A DNA stretch of 64,000 nt, taken from contig CM041781.1 of NCBI GenBank assembly GCA_023374045.1, positions 146,746,982 through 146,810,981 on the forward strand, read 5' to 3'. Below are positions 48,367-61,884 of this stretch, one piece after another. Position 1 is the first letter of the stretch, and each line of letters starts with the position of its first letter. This DNA comes from Limonium bicolor. Taxonomy: Eukaryota > Streptophyta > Magnoliopsida > Caryophyllales > Plumbaginaceae. A program made the translations under genes and the position numbers. The notes under the pieces are model-generated. The model worked only from the letters and a program-made list of their open reading frames with translations, made no database searches and was not told the DNA's origin.

Positions 48367-51214
48367 ACTTCGTCCCGAAGTCTCTTAATCAAATAGGTAA
48401 GTATATATAAATGTATAACTACCCATTATTCCCATAATGTATATCTATGTGATATATCATTTACATACATCGTATTGCGCTTATACAGCACATAGCCATC
48501 ACGTCGTGGCGTTAGTTCAATCATATATGGATATAGGTGATCCATCAGCACCATCATTTCCTATCAGTTCTACAAGTCCTGACAACCTTCTGAGGTGTCC
48601 ATAACATTCCATTGTTCCACATTCCATATCTAATGATTCATTTCGTATCTAGGCGATACCATATGTAATCATTCTATAAAGCAATATGAATACATATCAC
48701 AAATAGCATAAGAAAAGTACTACACACATGGTGTACATACAATCATTCAAACAAGTATCTCATAAGATACATACATTCAAGTGTACATCACACACACAAA
48801 CCAAACAACGCACGCCCCGCGTACCAACCATAACCAACAAAACCAATTCACTGTATGCTATGCATACTAAATAATTCACATACTAACCAAACAAACCTCG
48901 TATGCCCCGCACACCACCAATTCTTTGTATGCAATGCATACTAATCAAACAAAATTTAGTGCACACATGTGCACAGCCAAGAGGCTCTACCCCCCTTAAA
49001 AGGGTTACGCCCCCGTACCCCACAAGTATACAACAGCCGCTCAATAAGGAGCGCTGGATACTTGGCTCTCAAAGAGTTCACCAACTCGTGAATTATCCTC
49101 ATAACAGAGAGACGGGTATGACTCTAGCCCTTCAGGGCTCCCTAATACATAAAGGTGAGGCACTGCTCTATTTGTGCTCTCTCCCAAGTTCATTCTTATG
49201 GGCCCACTCGCTCCATATGAGGTGCAGACCCATGAACATAGGCTCAATTTGCCTCTTTTTTTTCCATTGCTGTGAATCTACTCGTTGGATCACTAGCATA
49301 CATGCGTGTGTCTTCTCTCACTGATATTCAGCTTGAAATGTAATATGACATTGGCTACTGTTAGTACTTGGTGCTCTTTGCACTTGTCTTTGTAATATTA
49401 AGACGTACCAGCCTATATGTCCACAAAGATGATGTTTGTCATCCATGTCTCCTGGTGGTTTTGTTCCGGAGTAACACACTGTTGTAGTTCTCTTTTTTTT
49501 TAACACACTTGTGTTGATATCTACTTTATCTTTCTACATTCCCACAAGATTAATAACTGCACGAGTGCAATACCAAAACACTCAGTCATACAGAGTGCAA
49601 AGGCGTAAACTCTCAGCAGCTAATATCCATGAGTCAAACAGATAAGATGTGCGAATTATCCTGTGAGTGGTACATTCCGAATCCACTGTTTCTTGAGCAA
49701 GGTTTCTGCTATCATATAGCTTTATCTTTTCTCCTTGCATAGTCACGCGTTTATATCCATGTCATCTGGTAGATTTCCTCTAGATTACAAAAATTTACTT
49801 GATCCTTATGAGGATTCTACATATTATTCGTCCATAATGGGTTTTCCTATTTTTTTTTTGGTTCCTGTCCTTGAACTGTTTCCCTGTCTTCACTGTATAC
49901 TGTCTACTGTTCTCTGTTGAAGGTTCTTGATTTCTCTAGCTTGTTGGTTTAACTGCGGCTCTTCTCGTCCATCTTCGAGGTAATCCGTCTTACTGTCCGT
50001 AGAATGGAGTTGACTACTTCTCGTGTTCCTAACACTACTTGTCTACTTGCATGGGGTATCGTACTGATACATTACTACTTACCCGACTAACTTATAAATA
50101 AGTCTGTCAGGCCCACATGCTCCTAACGGAGTGCGGTCGTCCCATGTCTCGTTTAGTAAACTGGTAATGTCTGTCACACGGTTGTTGTGAAGTATTCTTT
50201 TGTCAATCTCCCTTTGATGGATATCCTTTTTTTTTGTTCTTCATCTTTTTTTTATCTTCTTTTTTGTCTAATAGTTCGTGTTATCGGTTATCCTGTAATA
50301 AGTGCTATATTAGCAAACTTGTTTCTCTTTTTTTTTTGATCTCATTGAGTACAACACATTTTCTTCTTTTTTTTCTCCTTGTTTTTTTTTATCATATCTC
50401 ATCCATAGTTCATATTCGTCCCCTCATCCATGTAATTGGATGTATTGCAGATTGCATAACAGCTTGAGCAACTTGGCTCTTTACTTCCCAACCATCCTTA
50501 CTGACGGTGGTGCATCTACAAAGGGTATGCTTGTCCATGAGGACTAAACATTTATCACTGGTAGTGATTAGCATTAAATGCCGGTATACACTGTTGGTAT
50601 TTGGCTATAAGCCCTGTCTGAAAATTCCCAACAATTTAAACTGGTGTGGTTTACAGTCATAGTGGCTGTATAGTTTCCCCAGTTGCAGTGGTTGGACTAA
50701 CGGTCCTTCCATAGTTGCATAAGTTTCTAATCTCAAGGTTTGTATGAAAAAGTTTGAAAAACATTTTTTTTATAAAAGGTTAAAAGAGTAGTAGTTGTTG
50801 TAGTTGCATTTGCAGTAGCTGTTACTGTTGTTGTCGCTGCACTTGCTGTAGCAAGTGCGCAAGGCAGATGGAAATTTCAGTAGTTTATTGTCATAGCGCT
50901 TGCAATAGCAAGTGGGCCATGCAGGTGGAAATTCTGGTTCAGTAATTCCCGGTCTTATTGACTCTTCGTCATTTGAGTATTGCTACATGTAAGCATTAAC
51001 ATCCTGTTCATATATATATTTTCCGTCAAGGTTTAAAGTTTACTGGTACTGAGTACACATAATCTCAAAAGTCAAACACAAATGGCGAGTGGTCCCCGAC
51101 ACACTCCCATATACTAATAACATAAGTCTGTTTAACATCCAAGGTAAGTACATAACAAAGTAAGTAAACAAAGTCTTCCACCAGCGGTCTCATGGAGTTA
51201 GGGTACTCATGCCC
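48367..51214 (-). other. Non-coding internal region of Y
   Basis: No pol domains. Collinear blocks match Z: PPT-like 48984-49012, 49550-49625, 50040-50215, and hairpins at 50839-50858 and 50898-50913. T-rich runs (49490, 49850, 50230-50390) look like decay or slippage. I see no gene. Confidence 0.7.
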
Positions 51215-52436
51215 TATCTACTCCCTTGCCTCTATAGGCTCCAGCATCAGTAGATGTCTGGCCATTCTGACCGCCTCGTGGTACTCCAGATCCTCCAGCT
51301 GAGGTCTTCTGAGTATTCTTTGGTGGCCTGTAATTACGGCTCTCTGGGTTCATCCAACATTCAAATTCCCTATGGCCCTCCTTGTGGCAGCACCGACACT
51401 CGACCTTGCGGCCTTCGCAGTCGACCCCAGGATGGTCCTTCCCACAACGCTTACAGTAAAAGTGGCGCTGGGGCTGTCCGGTGTCTGATAGTAGTATTTA
51501 AGTTTAAGTTAAAATCTGTTGATATAGAGGTTAAGATTATATTTGAATTTAAGAGGTAGGTGTTCTCACCCTTAGGAGGTGTAGATCTCAGAGGCTTAGC
51601 ATCAATAGCTGGGCCGGTCAACTGAAGGACAGGCTCTTTCCCTTTCTTTCCCTTGTGACCCTGTTGCCCTTTCTTTTGGAAAAACTTCATTTTTAAATGT
51701 TTCGGGTCAGTATTTATAAGATATTTAGTATGGTAAACAATTTAGAGTGGGATAAGTCCTTACTTTCCCTTTTTCTGGCCTTCTTCTGGAGATGCTCCTC
51801 CACCCTCAGACTCTCCCTCAGGGTTCTTCCTTTTCTTGGCCCCGAGAGTCTCTTCCCGAGTCTGGAGCATTAGCTCCATCCTCGAGGCAGCCTCATAACA
51901 CTCTTGGAATCTCCTAGGTAAGTTCTCACAAAGTTAATTGGTAATGTAGTAAGTAAAGAATTTTATGGCTTTCATGTTAGCACCTGGATGGTAGTGTAGA
52001 GGGTAGCACCCATCGCTATCTGAATGCGAAATAATAGTCCTCCCCGGAACTTCTCGACCTTCACGGTCTCTGAGTAATCCACACCGGGAATGAAGTCCAG
52101 CTGACCAATGAATCGAGCGTAATACTCGTCCACGGTTAGACCTCCTTGGGTCAGTGTCTCGGACCCCAGGCGCTTCTTCTGTTCGAGATGTGCTGGGTAG
52201 TACTTCCCTTTCAGCAACTCGACAAAGGCAGCCCACGAAAAGTCGGGTGTACCCAGGTGAAGGTCCTTGACCAACCTCCACCAAGTGCTGGCTGCATCCT
52301 TCAGATGGAAAGCAGCAGTGGCGACCTTCTTGTCATCAGGTACTTGTAAAGCTTCGTAGGCCTTCTCATGTTCAACAATGTAACGCTCCAAAGCTACGGG
52401 GTCTGTTTCCCCGGAATATGTAGGTGGTCGGGTCTC
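51215..52436 (-). pseudogene. Gag of element Y, N-terminus lost and fused to LTR sequence
   Basis: Minus strand. Capsid core: PTYSGETDPVALERYI, LKDAASTWWRLVKD, KGKYYPAHLEQKKRL and LTVDEYYARFIGQL, running to TTIQ at 51984. There a GTGCTA... insert of about 83 nt interrupts, and coding resumes CYEAASRMEL at about 51900. A Lys/Gly-rich segment follows with a stop and possible further inserts near 51690-51765 and 51480-51560. Two zinc knuckles, CKRCGKDHPGVDC and CRCCHKEGHREFEC, lie at 51355-51455. The reading frame is open upstream into LTR-derived codons (to 52598), because the LTR end, PBS, leader and gag start are deleted. Same gag family as X. Confidence 0.8.
51901..51983 (-). other. Candidate intron in gag of element Y (about 83 nt)
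   Basis: At the same codon as the candidate intron of X: ATCCAG|GTGCTAAC...CCAAGAG|TGTTATGAGG. AT-rich. The donor is GT; the acceptor is less certain because an alternative CTTACCTAG lies 13 nt upstream in a different phase. Confidence 0.4.
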
Positions 52437-55400
52437 GCCGGCCGTTACTCGCCCATGCAAGCAACGCAGCCAAACTACATCCAACTTCCAATACAAATAA
52501 ACTGCTAACCGCAGTGATAACGAGAAACTCCTATACATCATACTAAATCCATAAATCATAAACATCAAGTGAGCGTCTACCCAAACCTGAATATACACAA
52601 CCTCACCATATTACAATTCACCATCCTCAGTGCTACACAACATCTCCATGTGTAGTAGCAAAAGCAAAACTCCAATTACTTGGTACCTGCTCTTCAGCTC
52701 CGACAATGATCAACAACCTGTAATGGTGTAGTATCAGCGATAGACGCTGAGTATGCCGGGCCTGGACCCTAATGGTCACTTGTCATTTTAACCATCTTAT
52801 TATTAGATTGGTTTCATGCTTTTCCTTTTACAGTTATAATCAAAACTGAAGCATAAATGTATAATATACATAATCAACCATCCAGATATCCATAAACATT
52901 TAACCATCCATCCAATCCAAACATTCATTTAATATTCCATACAACATTTATATATCGAACGTATCGAGTAATAAAAATATAATGTACAACGTACATTCGC
53001 CGTAGCGTACAGTTTTCATATTTAGTTTACCTTAGCCTTGTAGGCTCCATCCATCCATCAACACACAATAAAATAACCACAAGTATAACCAATGAACAAC
53101 AAAGCGAAACAACGAGAATAATAAACAAGCATTAAGTCTCGTCCATGGTATTGTTCGTCACTGTATAAGTCTCAATTGTTTTAGTTGTTCAGTTATACCT
53201 AGTGACAATGTCTCGTTAAAACGACATGTCTCTAGTTACCCATATATTATGGCGGGTCACCCACGACAGTAGCCACTCCAACGGTAGAGTCTCCGACCAA
53301 CGAGCCATTCTAGCTCACGGGAAATTTTTTTGATACTTACGGACCCGTACGCGGACATCCTGGTATCGTTTTTGTGATCACAGCGCGCACCAAGAGCCAC
53401 ATCCTCTTGGCTTTACTTCCATTCCATTAATTAATTATACCATCGCATCGCATTACCAAATTTTCTAACACAGCAGACTAAGGTCATTAGTCCAATCCGG
53501 AGTTTGTAAACTCGGGACCCAGTGTTAGATACAAGAGCGGCGTATAGAAAGGCCAATGCTCTGTATAAAAGTCTCAGATAATATGTATATGTTATTATCA
53601 TAGTGCTACAACGTTTTATTTAGGTTCCTTATATTTCATATAAGATAGCACCATAGCCGCTAGTTCGTTTTATATATATAGGTTCATATATACGAACCAA
53701 TACTGTTAACTCAACAACAGTAAATAATAAGCAGCTATAAATATACAGTTCATGCATATTAATTATCACATTCAGACAAACAATCTTATCACAGATCACA
53801 CAAAAGTCTGAACTGAGGAAGCCCTCAGAGACACAGAACACATACAAGTTATATCAACCAAATCCGAGCCCAAGGAGCAACCTTAGGACAACTCGGATCA
53901 AACCCCTTTACATACCGTTCACCCTGATTGTATTACGGTGGAGTATGAATCAGCAAGATCCTATGCTCCGTGTAGTCCGCTAGCTCATCGAGCATCTTGT
54001 CAGAGGTACAATCTAAACGGTAATAAACTATAAGTCAGTCTCCATGACTAACTACATCCGGTATCTCCGAATAATAAGTAACCCCGACAGTTCACCCCTG
54101 TTTTCTACAATTGTTCGTTACGGGTTTCTCTAAAATAGTCGGTTTTGTTATTTAAAACGCGTACGTCAAAACTATTTCAACTGTTAAGTTTAATTCCTTA
54201 TATTTCTTTTAATCTTATCCACATCTAGTTTAGGTACGTAACCTATAGTTGCATGTATTCATGCATGATTGTAGTATATTATTATTTTTTGTATTGTATC
54301 CAAAACTCATAACTTATAGTTCATGACTATATACATTTTTTTAAATAATCACCACCATTAAATCATATGGTTTCCAACCAAAAGACATATCCACCTTATA
54401 TACATTATCCTTGTGTATGTATATATTTACCACGTAGGTAATTCCCATGAGTTTCATAAACTCTTGTATTTTATGTTACATTTTATCATCTTTTATTGGA
54501 TGATTATTCCCATTAGTTGTATTATATTATACAACTTATATTAAGATTATTATCCTAATATCATGTAACATCTTATGTTGTATAATTACAACTCCTAAGG
54601 TTTATTCCATAAACACCTTAGTTTATAAATCTCATTTATTTATAGTTTGTCACATTATTTTATGTGAGTACCCTTCCTTATATTAATTCCATCTAAACCA
54701 TATCATTGTCATAACATTTATAACATTATAGACCTTAGTCTAAAATTCATCTCTCAACTCTTATTAACTCAGTATAGCCCTTAACTTAATTTAAATTCCA
54801 TTTTGACCACATAACATTATGTAATGTTATACCATATACTAATACCATACTATGTGATATTTTTATTCCCTTTAACTTATAACCTATAGTCTTTATACAA
54901 AAATATTATTGCCTCTTAGGCACCATAAGAAAATCTTATTCTTTTCCATAGACCATAGTTTCCTTTATTTACAAAATCACCCCTTTCTTTTTACCATGTT
55001 ATATATACCATTTAATATAACATTTCTAACTTATAAAAGAGTATAACCTATGGTTATTTTTTTCTAAATTCCGAACAGCCCTTGTGCTATTCTATAATTG
55101 CCATTTGGCCCTATTTATAACATATAGTTCTTCCATATCATTAAAACCATATTTCATACACATATCTTAATAAATTCTCTTAATAATTCTAAAAATCACC
55201 AAATTCCACCAAAGGGTTATAAATATCCTTATTAACCCATATACTTTTGGTATTTACCATTCCACCATCTATTTTTCTCCAAAGTGTCATAATGACATAA
55301 TAACTATATATTATACATATATAGTTCATTTTAATTCCAAAATCCACCAAATAAATTCCTAAAAATTCCTAATAGCCCATGGGTGTTTAAAATACCATTT

Positions 55401-57981
55401 TACACCCTTAGTTTTCGGTAATAACATATTCACCACATATGTTATAAAAATATTACCATAAGATTCTTATCTTATTATACAACCTTAAATAAGTTATTTA
55501 ACTTATCTAATTTGGTCAAAACCTAGCATATGGTCACGGTTGACCACCTTAATATTTCCTTGACCACCAATTCCTTATAATTACGATTTAGTACCCAAAC
55601 TTTCTAAAATTCACCATTTAACCCCAAAACTTTATAAAATCTTATAAGCTTTATTTTAACTCCTTTTTTTTAACACTAATTTTCGGCCTTATTATTCTAA
55701 AGCCCCCAAATTTAATTTAATTACACCAAATACCCCATTTATTTTCGGTAATGCATTTATACTACTTAAACTTAATTAAAAGCTTGTAAATGCATAAATA
55801 AAATGGCCTAAAATACATGGCCTTATTACAAACATTGTCTTGCAAAATAAATTACACATAAATGTCCCAAAATACATATAAATTTTCGGCCTCACCATTA
55901 TTCTTCATTTATTTACCAAACTTCCACATAATGTCTTAAATTTGACAATTATGCTTGTTTAATTAGTTATAAAATTTATTAAACCATTTCTTAACCATTT
56001 TAAGGCCAAACAACCTTATTTTACTTCTTCACTCACGGCAATAACTATAGAAATAGCTTAGAACATTTTAACTTAGCAAAGTTAATGTTTAAGTGATTTA
56101 TACCTTGATTTAGCTTAGGTAAATCCTTGTTTGGATTCGCCACCTTAAGGAGAATTTCTCCAAGCTTCTCTTACATGTTTTCAAACAGAAAACAAGGCCT
56201 AGTTAGTCTCCAAAAAAGATCTAACCATAAGAAGTAATTTAAGTCATGAAAATCATGGATTTTTACCTTAGATCTTCAAGCTTGGTATAGATCTACTTCG
56301 GCCCTACTTTTCCAGAAGAGAAAGAGTATCAAAACACTCTCAAGAACAAGGTATAAACCGTGGGTGAATTAGCTTGGAAGATAGTTAAGTTTTACCTTGT
56401 TTAAGATGCCAAAATGGTGTTTTTGGCTTGGATCTAGCTACTCCTTGTAGATCTTGGTATACCAACTGAATCTACATGAAAAGGAGAAGAAAATAAGGCT
56501 AGGAACAAAGTTTCACATCCGAATTTGAAGGGAATCAAAAGATATGAGCTTAAAGCACATTTTTGTACCTTAAGAACAAGTTTGAGTTTCTCAACGTCCT
56601 TCCCTTGTTATGGCCGAGATTATTCCTTCATTTAACTTCCAAAACAACCTAGATTCATGGATGGAAGTGGTTGGAGCTTAGATCAATCGAAAAAGGAAAG
56701 AAAGATGAAGAAAATGGGCATTTTTATGCCTTAGAAGCTTACCTAGAGCTTGAGCTCTCATCAATGGAGCTTGGGAACCTTACCTTCGGTCAAGAGGAGC
56801 CAAATGGAGAGTTTGGCAGTGAGCTCCACGTTTGTAATGGAGCTAATGAGAGAAGGTGACCTAATTTGGGCTTAAAACACATTTTTGCATTTTTTTATGC
56901 CTTTAGTGATTTGATGACTCACCAAGGTTGATTGTAATTGATAATTGATGGTTAAATTCGGTGGAGACAAGGAGGGGGCAGCCGTGTATGATTGGAGAAG
57001 GTGGGTGCATGATTGACTCCAATTTGAATAAAAAATGGACAAATAATGTTACTTTTAGCCATTAATTAAGGAGATGAGTCATCATTTTTGTCTTGTCTTG
57101 CTTGGAGCCTTGAACCCAATCGTATAATAAGGTAAGGACAGGCTCTCCAACGGCTGGCTTCACATGGGAAGGCAAGAGGTAGGTCCACTTTTTTTGTTTT
57201 ATAAGGTAAAGTGTACTTTTTTCCTTATTTTATGCAAAAGCAAAGGAATCTCTTTATTTGTCACATGGGTTTTGTCTCTTGGTCTATTAAGAGACTTTCT
57301 TCACCAATTTTAGGTAGTCCAACTCGTGGTCAATGGTCAACATTGACCAACTTGGTCAATGTTGACCCAAACGGGCCCCACTTTAGGGTTTTATTAATAT
57401 TTTAATATTAAATTTATAAAAATTCGTAAATTCTTGGAATTAAATTCCTAATATCATATAATATGATATTTTATTGTATTTAAAGGTATTTATAACCTTT
57501 TAGCCCATTTAAGACCAATTTAGAAGACAATTACACAAAAACGTGCTTTAATGAGTTTTAGTGCACATTTTGTGTCGCAAGGTGTTTCTGGGCTCTGTTT
57601 TTTGACAACGGTTTTGTGTTCCTTACATGATACTTGATCATGGTATTCAATTTTATATCATTTAGAGGTCATTTGATTTTTAAGGTTTTCCTAGAGCACC
57701 TTTTTGCCCTTTTTGACCTTGAAGCATGTAAATGCTTTTTCTTTGTGTTAGAGTGTTGTCCAACGGTTATAATATGTTTAATATTATGTTAATATACTTA
57801 GGACAAATTTTTAGGTCCTAAGGAGTTCATTTGGGTATTTATTTACCCTTAACAGTCAAAGGGTGCAACATCTTGTTTTGTGTTGACCGCTGTTGATCTC
57901 AGTTGACTTTTAAGGCATGTTTAGGCCTTAATTAATGTGATTAAATATTTAATCCATATTTAATAAGTTTGGGGTATTTCA
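52436..57981 (-). repeat. 5' LTR of element Y, lacking its last ~107 bp
   Basis: Follows the 3' LTR with few differences from CCGGCCGTTACTCG onward. The missing end would hold GGGTGTTACA and the PBS. The joint lies in similar text on both sides (GGTGACACCCGA in the LTR, GGCGAGACCCGA at the joint), suggesting deletion through microhomology. Retained stem TCAGCG/CGCTGA at 52734-52750 and palindrome at 57335-57367. Confidence 0.9.
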
Positions 57982-57986
57982 GAAGA

Positions 57987-59038
57987 TATATGATCCAGCA
58001 AGCATCCCCATCCATATGATCCGGCAAGCACCCCCATCCATAACCGGAAGTTGTTGAGCACAACCAGAATATGTCAAACACAACCGGAAGCTTGATAAGA
58101 ACGGACGCAATCTTCTCGACCAGGAGTTTGTAAATAGACGGGCGGCCGCATCTCAGCCATGACCGGAAGGCAGCCGGATCCCCTTGACCGGAAGACAGCC
58201 GGATTCCCTTGGCCGCAACAGATTCCCTTGGCTGCAACAGACTTCCTTGACCGCATCTCAGCCATGACCGGAAGGCAGCCGGATCCCCTTGACCGGAAGA
58301 CAGCCGGATTCCCTTGGCCGCAACAGATTCCCTTGGCCGCAACAGACTTCCTTGACTGCATCTCAGACTTTGGCCGGACCTCCTTGGCCGCATCTCAGTC
58401 TTTGGCCGGACCTCCTTGGCCGCTCCTCAGTCTTCGGCCGGACCGGAAGACAATTTGACTTCTTTGACCGCATCTTCAAGTGCAAAATCAGATGATGATG
58501 TCTTCGACTCAACACAGAACGACGTCCTCCCTCCAGGCAGAACTGGGGACCGATTAAATCAAAGAAGGAAAGAGCTAGAAGTCATAAAATCAACAGCTCT
58601 TAACGGCATAAGCATCCCCTCTTTTCTTCTCAAAATCAAGAAAGCCTTGAAGATAGCTGCTACATACATACATTTTGCTCCTGCTGTTTAAATTCTCCAA
58701 GATGCGAATCCCTTAAAGAAGAAACCGTGATCAGACGACGATGATGACAAAACCAAAAGAAGGAACGACCTAAGTTAAAGATAAGTTCTTCGATCTTAAA
58801 ATACTAAAACATAATATTCATGACTTAGCAAACCTGATTACCCTGATTGCCTCAAAATTTGCACTTTCAGATGCGATTAAATGTTCATGTAACCGATATG
58901 AGTGATCTTTTAATCTTTAGATTTGTTATCTGCCTTACAGCATAGAGTTTCCTGCTGATTGAAACCTCGGTATAAGGCCTAGCCTAAAAATGGCTCGTAC
59001 TCTATTTTGGGCACTTTGTGTTTATCATATAAGTTTCT
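57987..59038. other. W sequence after Y, with minisatellite 58146-58452
   Basis: Resumes the ATATGATCC(G/A)GC array, then a 105-bp unit (GACCGGAAGGCAGCCGG, CAACAGATTCCCTTGG) present twice (58156 and 58261), then 31-bp units (GGCCGCATCTCAG, TTTGGCCGGACCTCC) at 58358, 58389 and 58421. Beyond 58460 I see only short frames and no recognisable gene. Ends at TSD GGTAC (59039-59043). Confidence 0.6.
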
Positions 59039-61676
59039 GGTACTGAAATACCCCAAACCTAAGTATGCTAAGTAAACATCAAATCATGATGTAGTAAGGC
59101 TAAAATATGCCTTAGAAAGATTGGTAGACAATTTAAACCAAGGAAAACACAAGAAAGTGCCTTAAGGGCAATCAGGGCAAAAAAGTGCTCTAAGCTTGGA
59201 GAGACTTGGGTGAGTACCCAAATATCATGATAAGACCTTAGTAATATTCTAATGGTCATTTTAAATCAATTAGCAAAGAAAACCAAGCTTGAAAACAAGT
59301 TAAAACACAAAATGTGCTTTAAGAAGTCTTAAAGCACATTTTTGAGAAATTGTCTTAGAATTGAGTTTTGAGTGGCTAAATGTCCATCATTACTCTTTAA
59401 TCAACATGTGTACTAATTAGTATCACATTAGGAGGTCTAAATCAATGGGAAATCAAAAATTTCAGAAATGTGTGCACTGATTAGTGAATAGTGCCAAATA
59501 GTGACTAGTTTAAGTTTTAATCAACTTAAGTCAATTAGTTGGTCAAACAAGACCATAAATATCTTGTTATAATGAGGGGGCCGGTTTTTCTAAGGGTGGA
59601 TGAGTCACCATAAGTAGTCAAATAAGGAAGAAAAGAAGAGATAAGTAAAAGAGTACTATTTGCTTTATTAAAGCAAATATCTTATATTAGCCACCTTTCT
59701 TCTTCTCTCTCTTCATTTCCCTTATTCACACGGTTCCACCATCTTCTTCCTCCCTTCATTCACGTAGGAGCAGCACCCATGGCAACACCACCTTGCCTTG
59801 TCCATAACTTAGTCATTTTAGCTCCAAATCAAAAACTAAACACATATTATTCTTAGTTAGGTCAAGACCTATCTTTCTATCTTTTCAAATCCTTCAAAGC
59901 TCCATTTTGGTGCCATGAGAAAACTTCATTGATGGAGGAAAATCAGGTTTGAAGAGCTCATTAGCTTCTCCATTCTCTTAAGGTAAAGAAAATGTAAGAA
60001 AAACCATGTTTCCATCATTTCTTGTACATGGCCGAAAATTCCTTCTCATGGGGCTATGTTTTTATGCTTGTTCTAGCTTGATTTATTCACCAAGGACTAG
60101 TGGAGGTCCTATTTCATTCAATGCCCAAGTCTATTTTGAGACTTCAAAGGTAATCATCCACTTTTATGCCTTAGAACACATTTCTAACCTAGGTTTTTAT
60201 TCCTTGAGGTTAGTGTATTGTTTAGTACTCATATGAGTCCTTGAATATTGATTAGAACATTGGCAAGGGGAATTTAAGTGGTGGCCGAGATCTATGCAAG
60301 AAGAAGGTCTAAGGAGGAGATTAAGATAAGCTTGAGAAAACAAGGTAAAATGCTTACCTAATGGTGGTTTAAGTTTAAGGAATGAGTTTTAGATAAGTAC
60401 CAATGTAGCTTAGAGCTTACATTGTGTATTGGGTTATATAACCTAAGAAAAAGAACTTAAAGAAGCTTGTGAATTTGTGACTAAGGAGCCAATGGGAATG
60501 AGTTAGTAATATAAGTTTAAGATGAGTTTTAAGAACATTATAACTACTATGAGATTGATGAGTGTATTTGCAGGTTGAAAGCTTGTATATGTGGGAAATT
60601 CAGTGTTTAAGTTTAAGTCATTTAAGGGCCTAAGAGCCATGTCATTTAAGAGCCTTAGTGCTATGCAATTTAAGATTATTGCAATATATTGAGTATGATG
60701 TGAATAAGTTGATTTGGGTGAGAAAATAAGATGAGAAAGGACTTGGTGTGTGTGTGAGATTATTGTGTGAGAAAAACACTGCATATGGGCATGAGAATAT
60801 ACTAGAGGAGCTATGGCGAAATTGGAGTAGAAAATAAGTGTTTAGGTGATGGTGGTGAATTAATATGACCTAGGATTTACTGGGAGTCATTATGAGGAAA
60901 TTGAGTGGAGATTAGTTAACTAAGGAGTTCTTGAGGTTTAGAATGACCTAGAGATGTCTAGGAGGAATTGGAGGGTTGGTGAGTGTTTTTGAACACACCA
61001 AAATCATGAGATGAGGAATGTAAGACTTGTGCATAAGTTTAAGGAGAAGGTGTAATGCTTAAGGTGATTAAGATATGTCCTAAGGGAATTTAATGACTAA
61101 GGAAGTACTAGGAAGTCTTAGAGGTTGTCTTGATGAAAAAGGGGTGAGATAAAGTGTTATAATGAGTTATAATGACTTAGGCATTACTTTGAAGGATTTA
61201 GGAATCAAGAGGATGTAATTGAGTATTTAGGACTTAGGTAAATGAAGAACAATGCCAAGGTATTAAAGTAATGGAAGAAATGTATAAGCAAGCTTAAGAG
61301 TTTAAGAGTGATGAGTAACAAGTGAAAAGAAGAGAAATTGTGCATGGACATGCAAGATAACCTTGGAAGGTTTAACAAGCAAAGATGGAGTGCAATGATG
61401 TTAAGGAGGAGTTATATGGGTTGAAAAGGAACACTTTGGATGGTGAGTAGAAGTTTTTGGTAAGGTTACAAGTTGGTAATGTAAGGAATTATATGATAAG
61501 TGTTAGAGTGTTTATGAGAATTGAGTAAATGTTTGAGAAGATCTTTGGAAGTTGTTTTAATGAGTTTGGTGGAGGTTATAAGGTGGGTTTAAGGTCCAAG
61601 ATGGTGTTGGACCTATTAGAACACTTGTGGAAGAGTTTGGAATTGAAGGAGACAGTTTAAGAGAAAGATTGTAGAG

Positions 61677-61884
61677 GACCGACCCAGGGTGCGACCCAGT
61701 TTTGGGCTCGGTCGGGCCATGTTGACGCCAGCCGGAATGCCTCTGGACTGGACCGACCCAGGGGGTTTGGGTCGGTCGGCTTAGTCTTTGGGTCGGTCGG
61801 CTTAGCTTTGGGTCGGTCGGGCAAAGGTTTAACGTAGGAAAATGGGTTCTGTAAGGGACCGACCCAGAGGGTTTGGGTCGGTCG
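61677..61884. repeat. GACCGACCCAG...TTTGGGTCGGTC palindrome array in S3
   Basis: GACCGACCCA at 61677, 61751 and 61857 (74 and 106 bp apart), with inverted TTTGGGTCGGTC copies; the middle unit has extra CTTAGCTTTGGGTCGGTCGG-type insertions. GC-rich within an AT-rich LTR. Confidence 0.75.

Larger units (their letters stand above)
42676..57981 (-). mobile_element. Element Y: gag-only LTR retrotransposon, TSD GAAGA
   Basis: TSD GAAGA at 42671-42675 and 57982-57986. LTRs 42676-48348 (3') and 52436-57981 (5', missing its last ~107 bp), PPT at 48349-48366, a gag remnant at 51215-52436, and about 2.9 kb of non-coding sequence where pol would be. The LTRs are nearly identical by eye, so the insertion is recent relative to Z. 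The PBS is deleted. Confidence 0.9.

Noticed and set aside
58074..58458. Overlapping open frames of 90-150 codons on both strands
   Set aside because: The 105-bp repeat is a multiple of three and lacks stops in several frames; repeat artefact.
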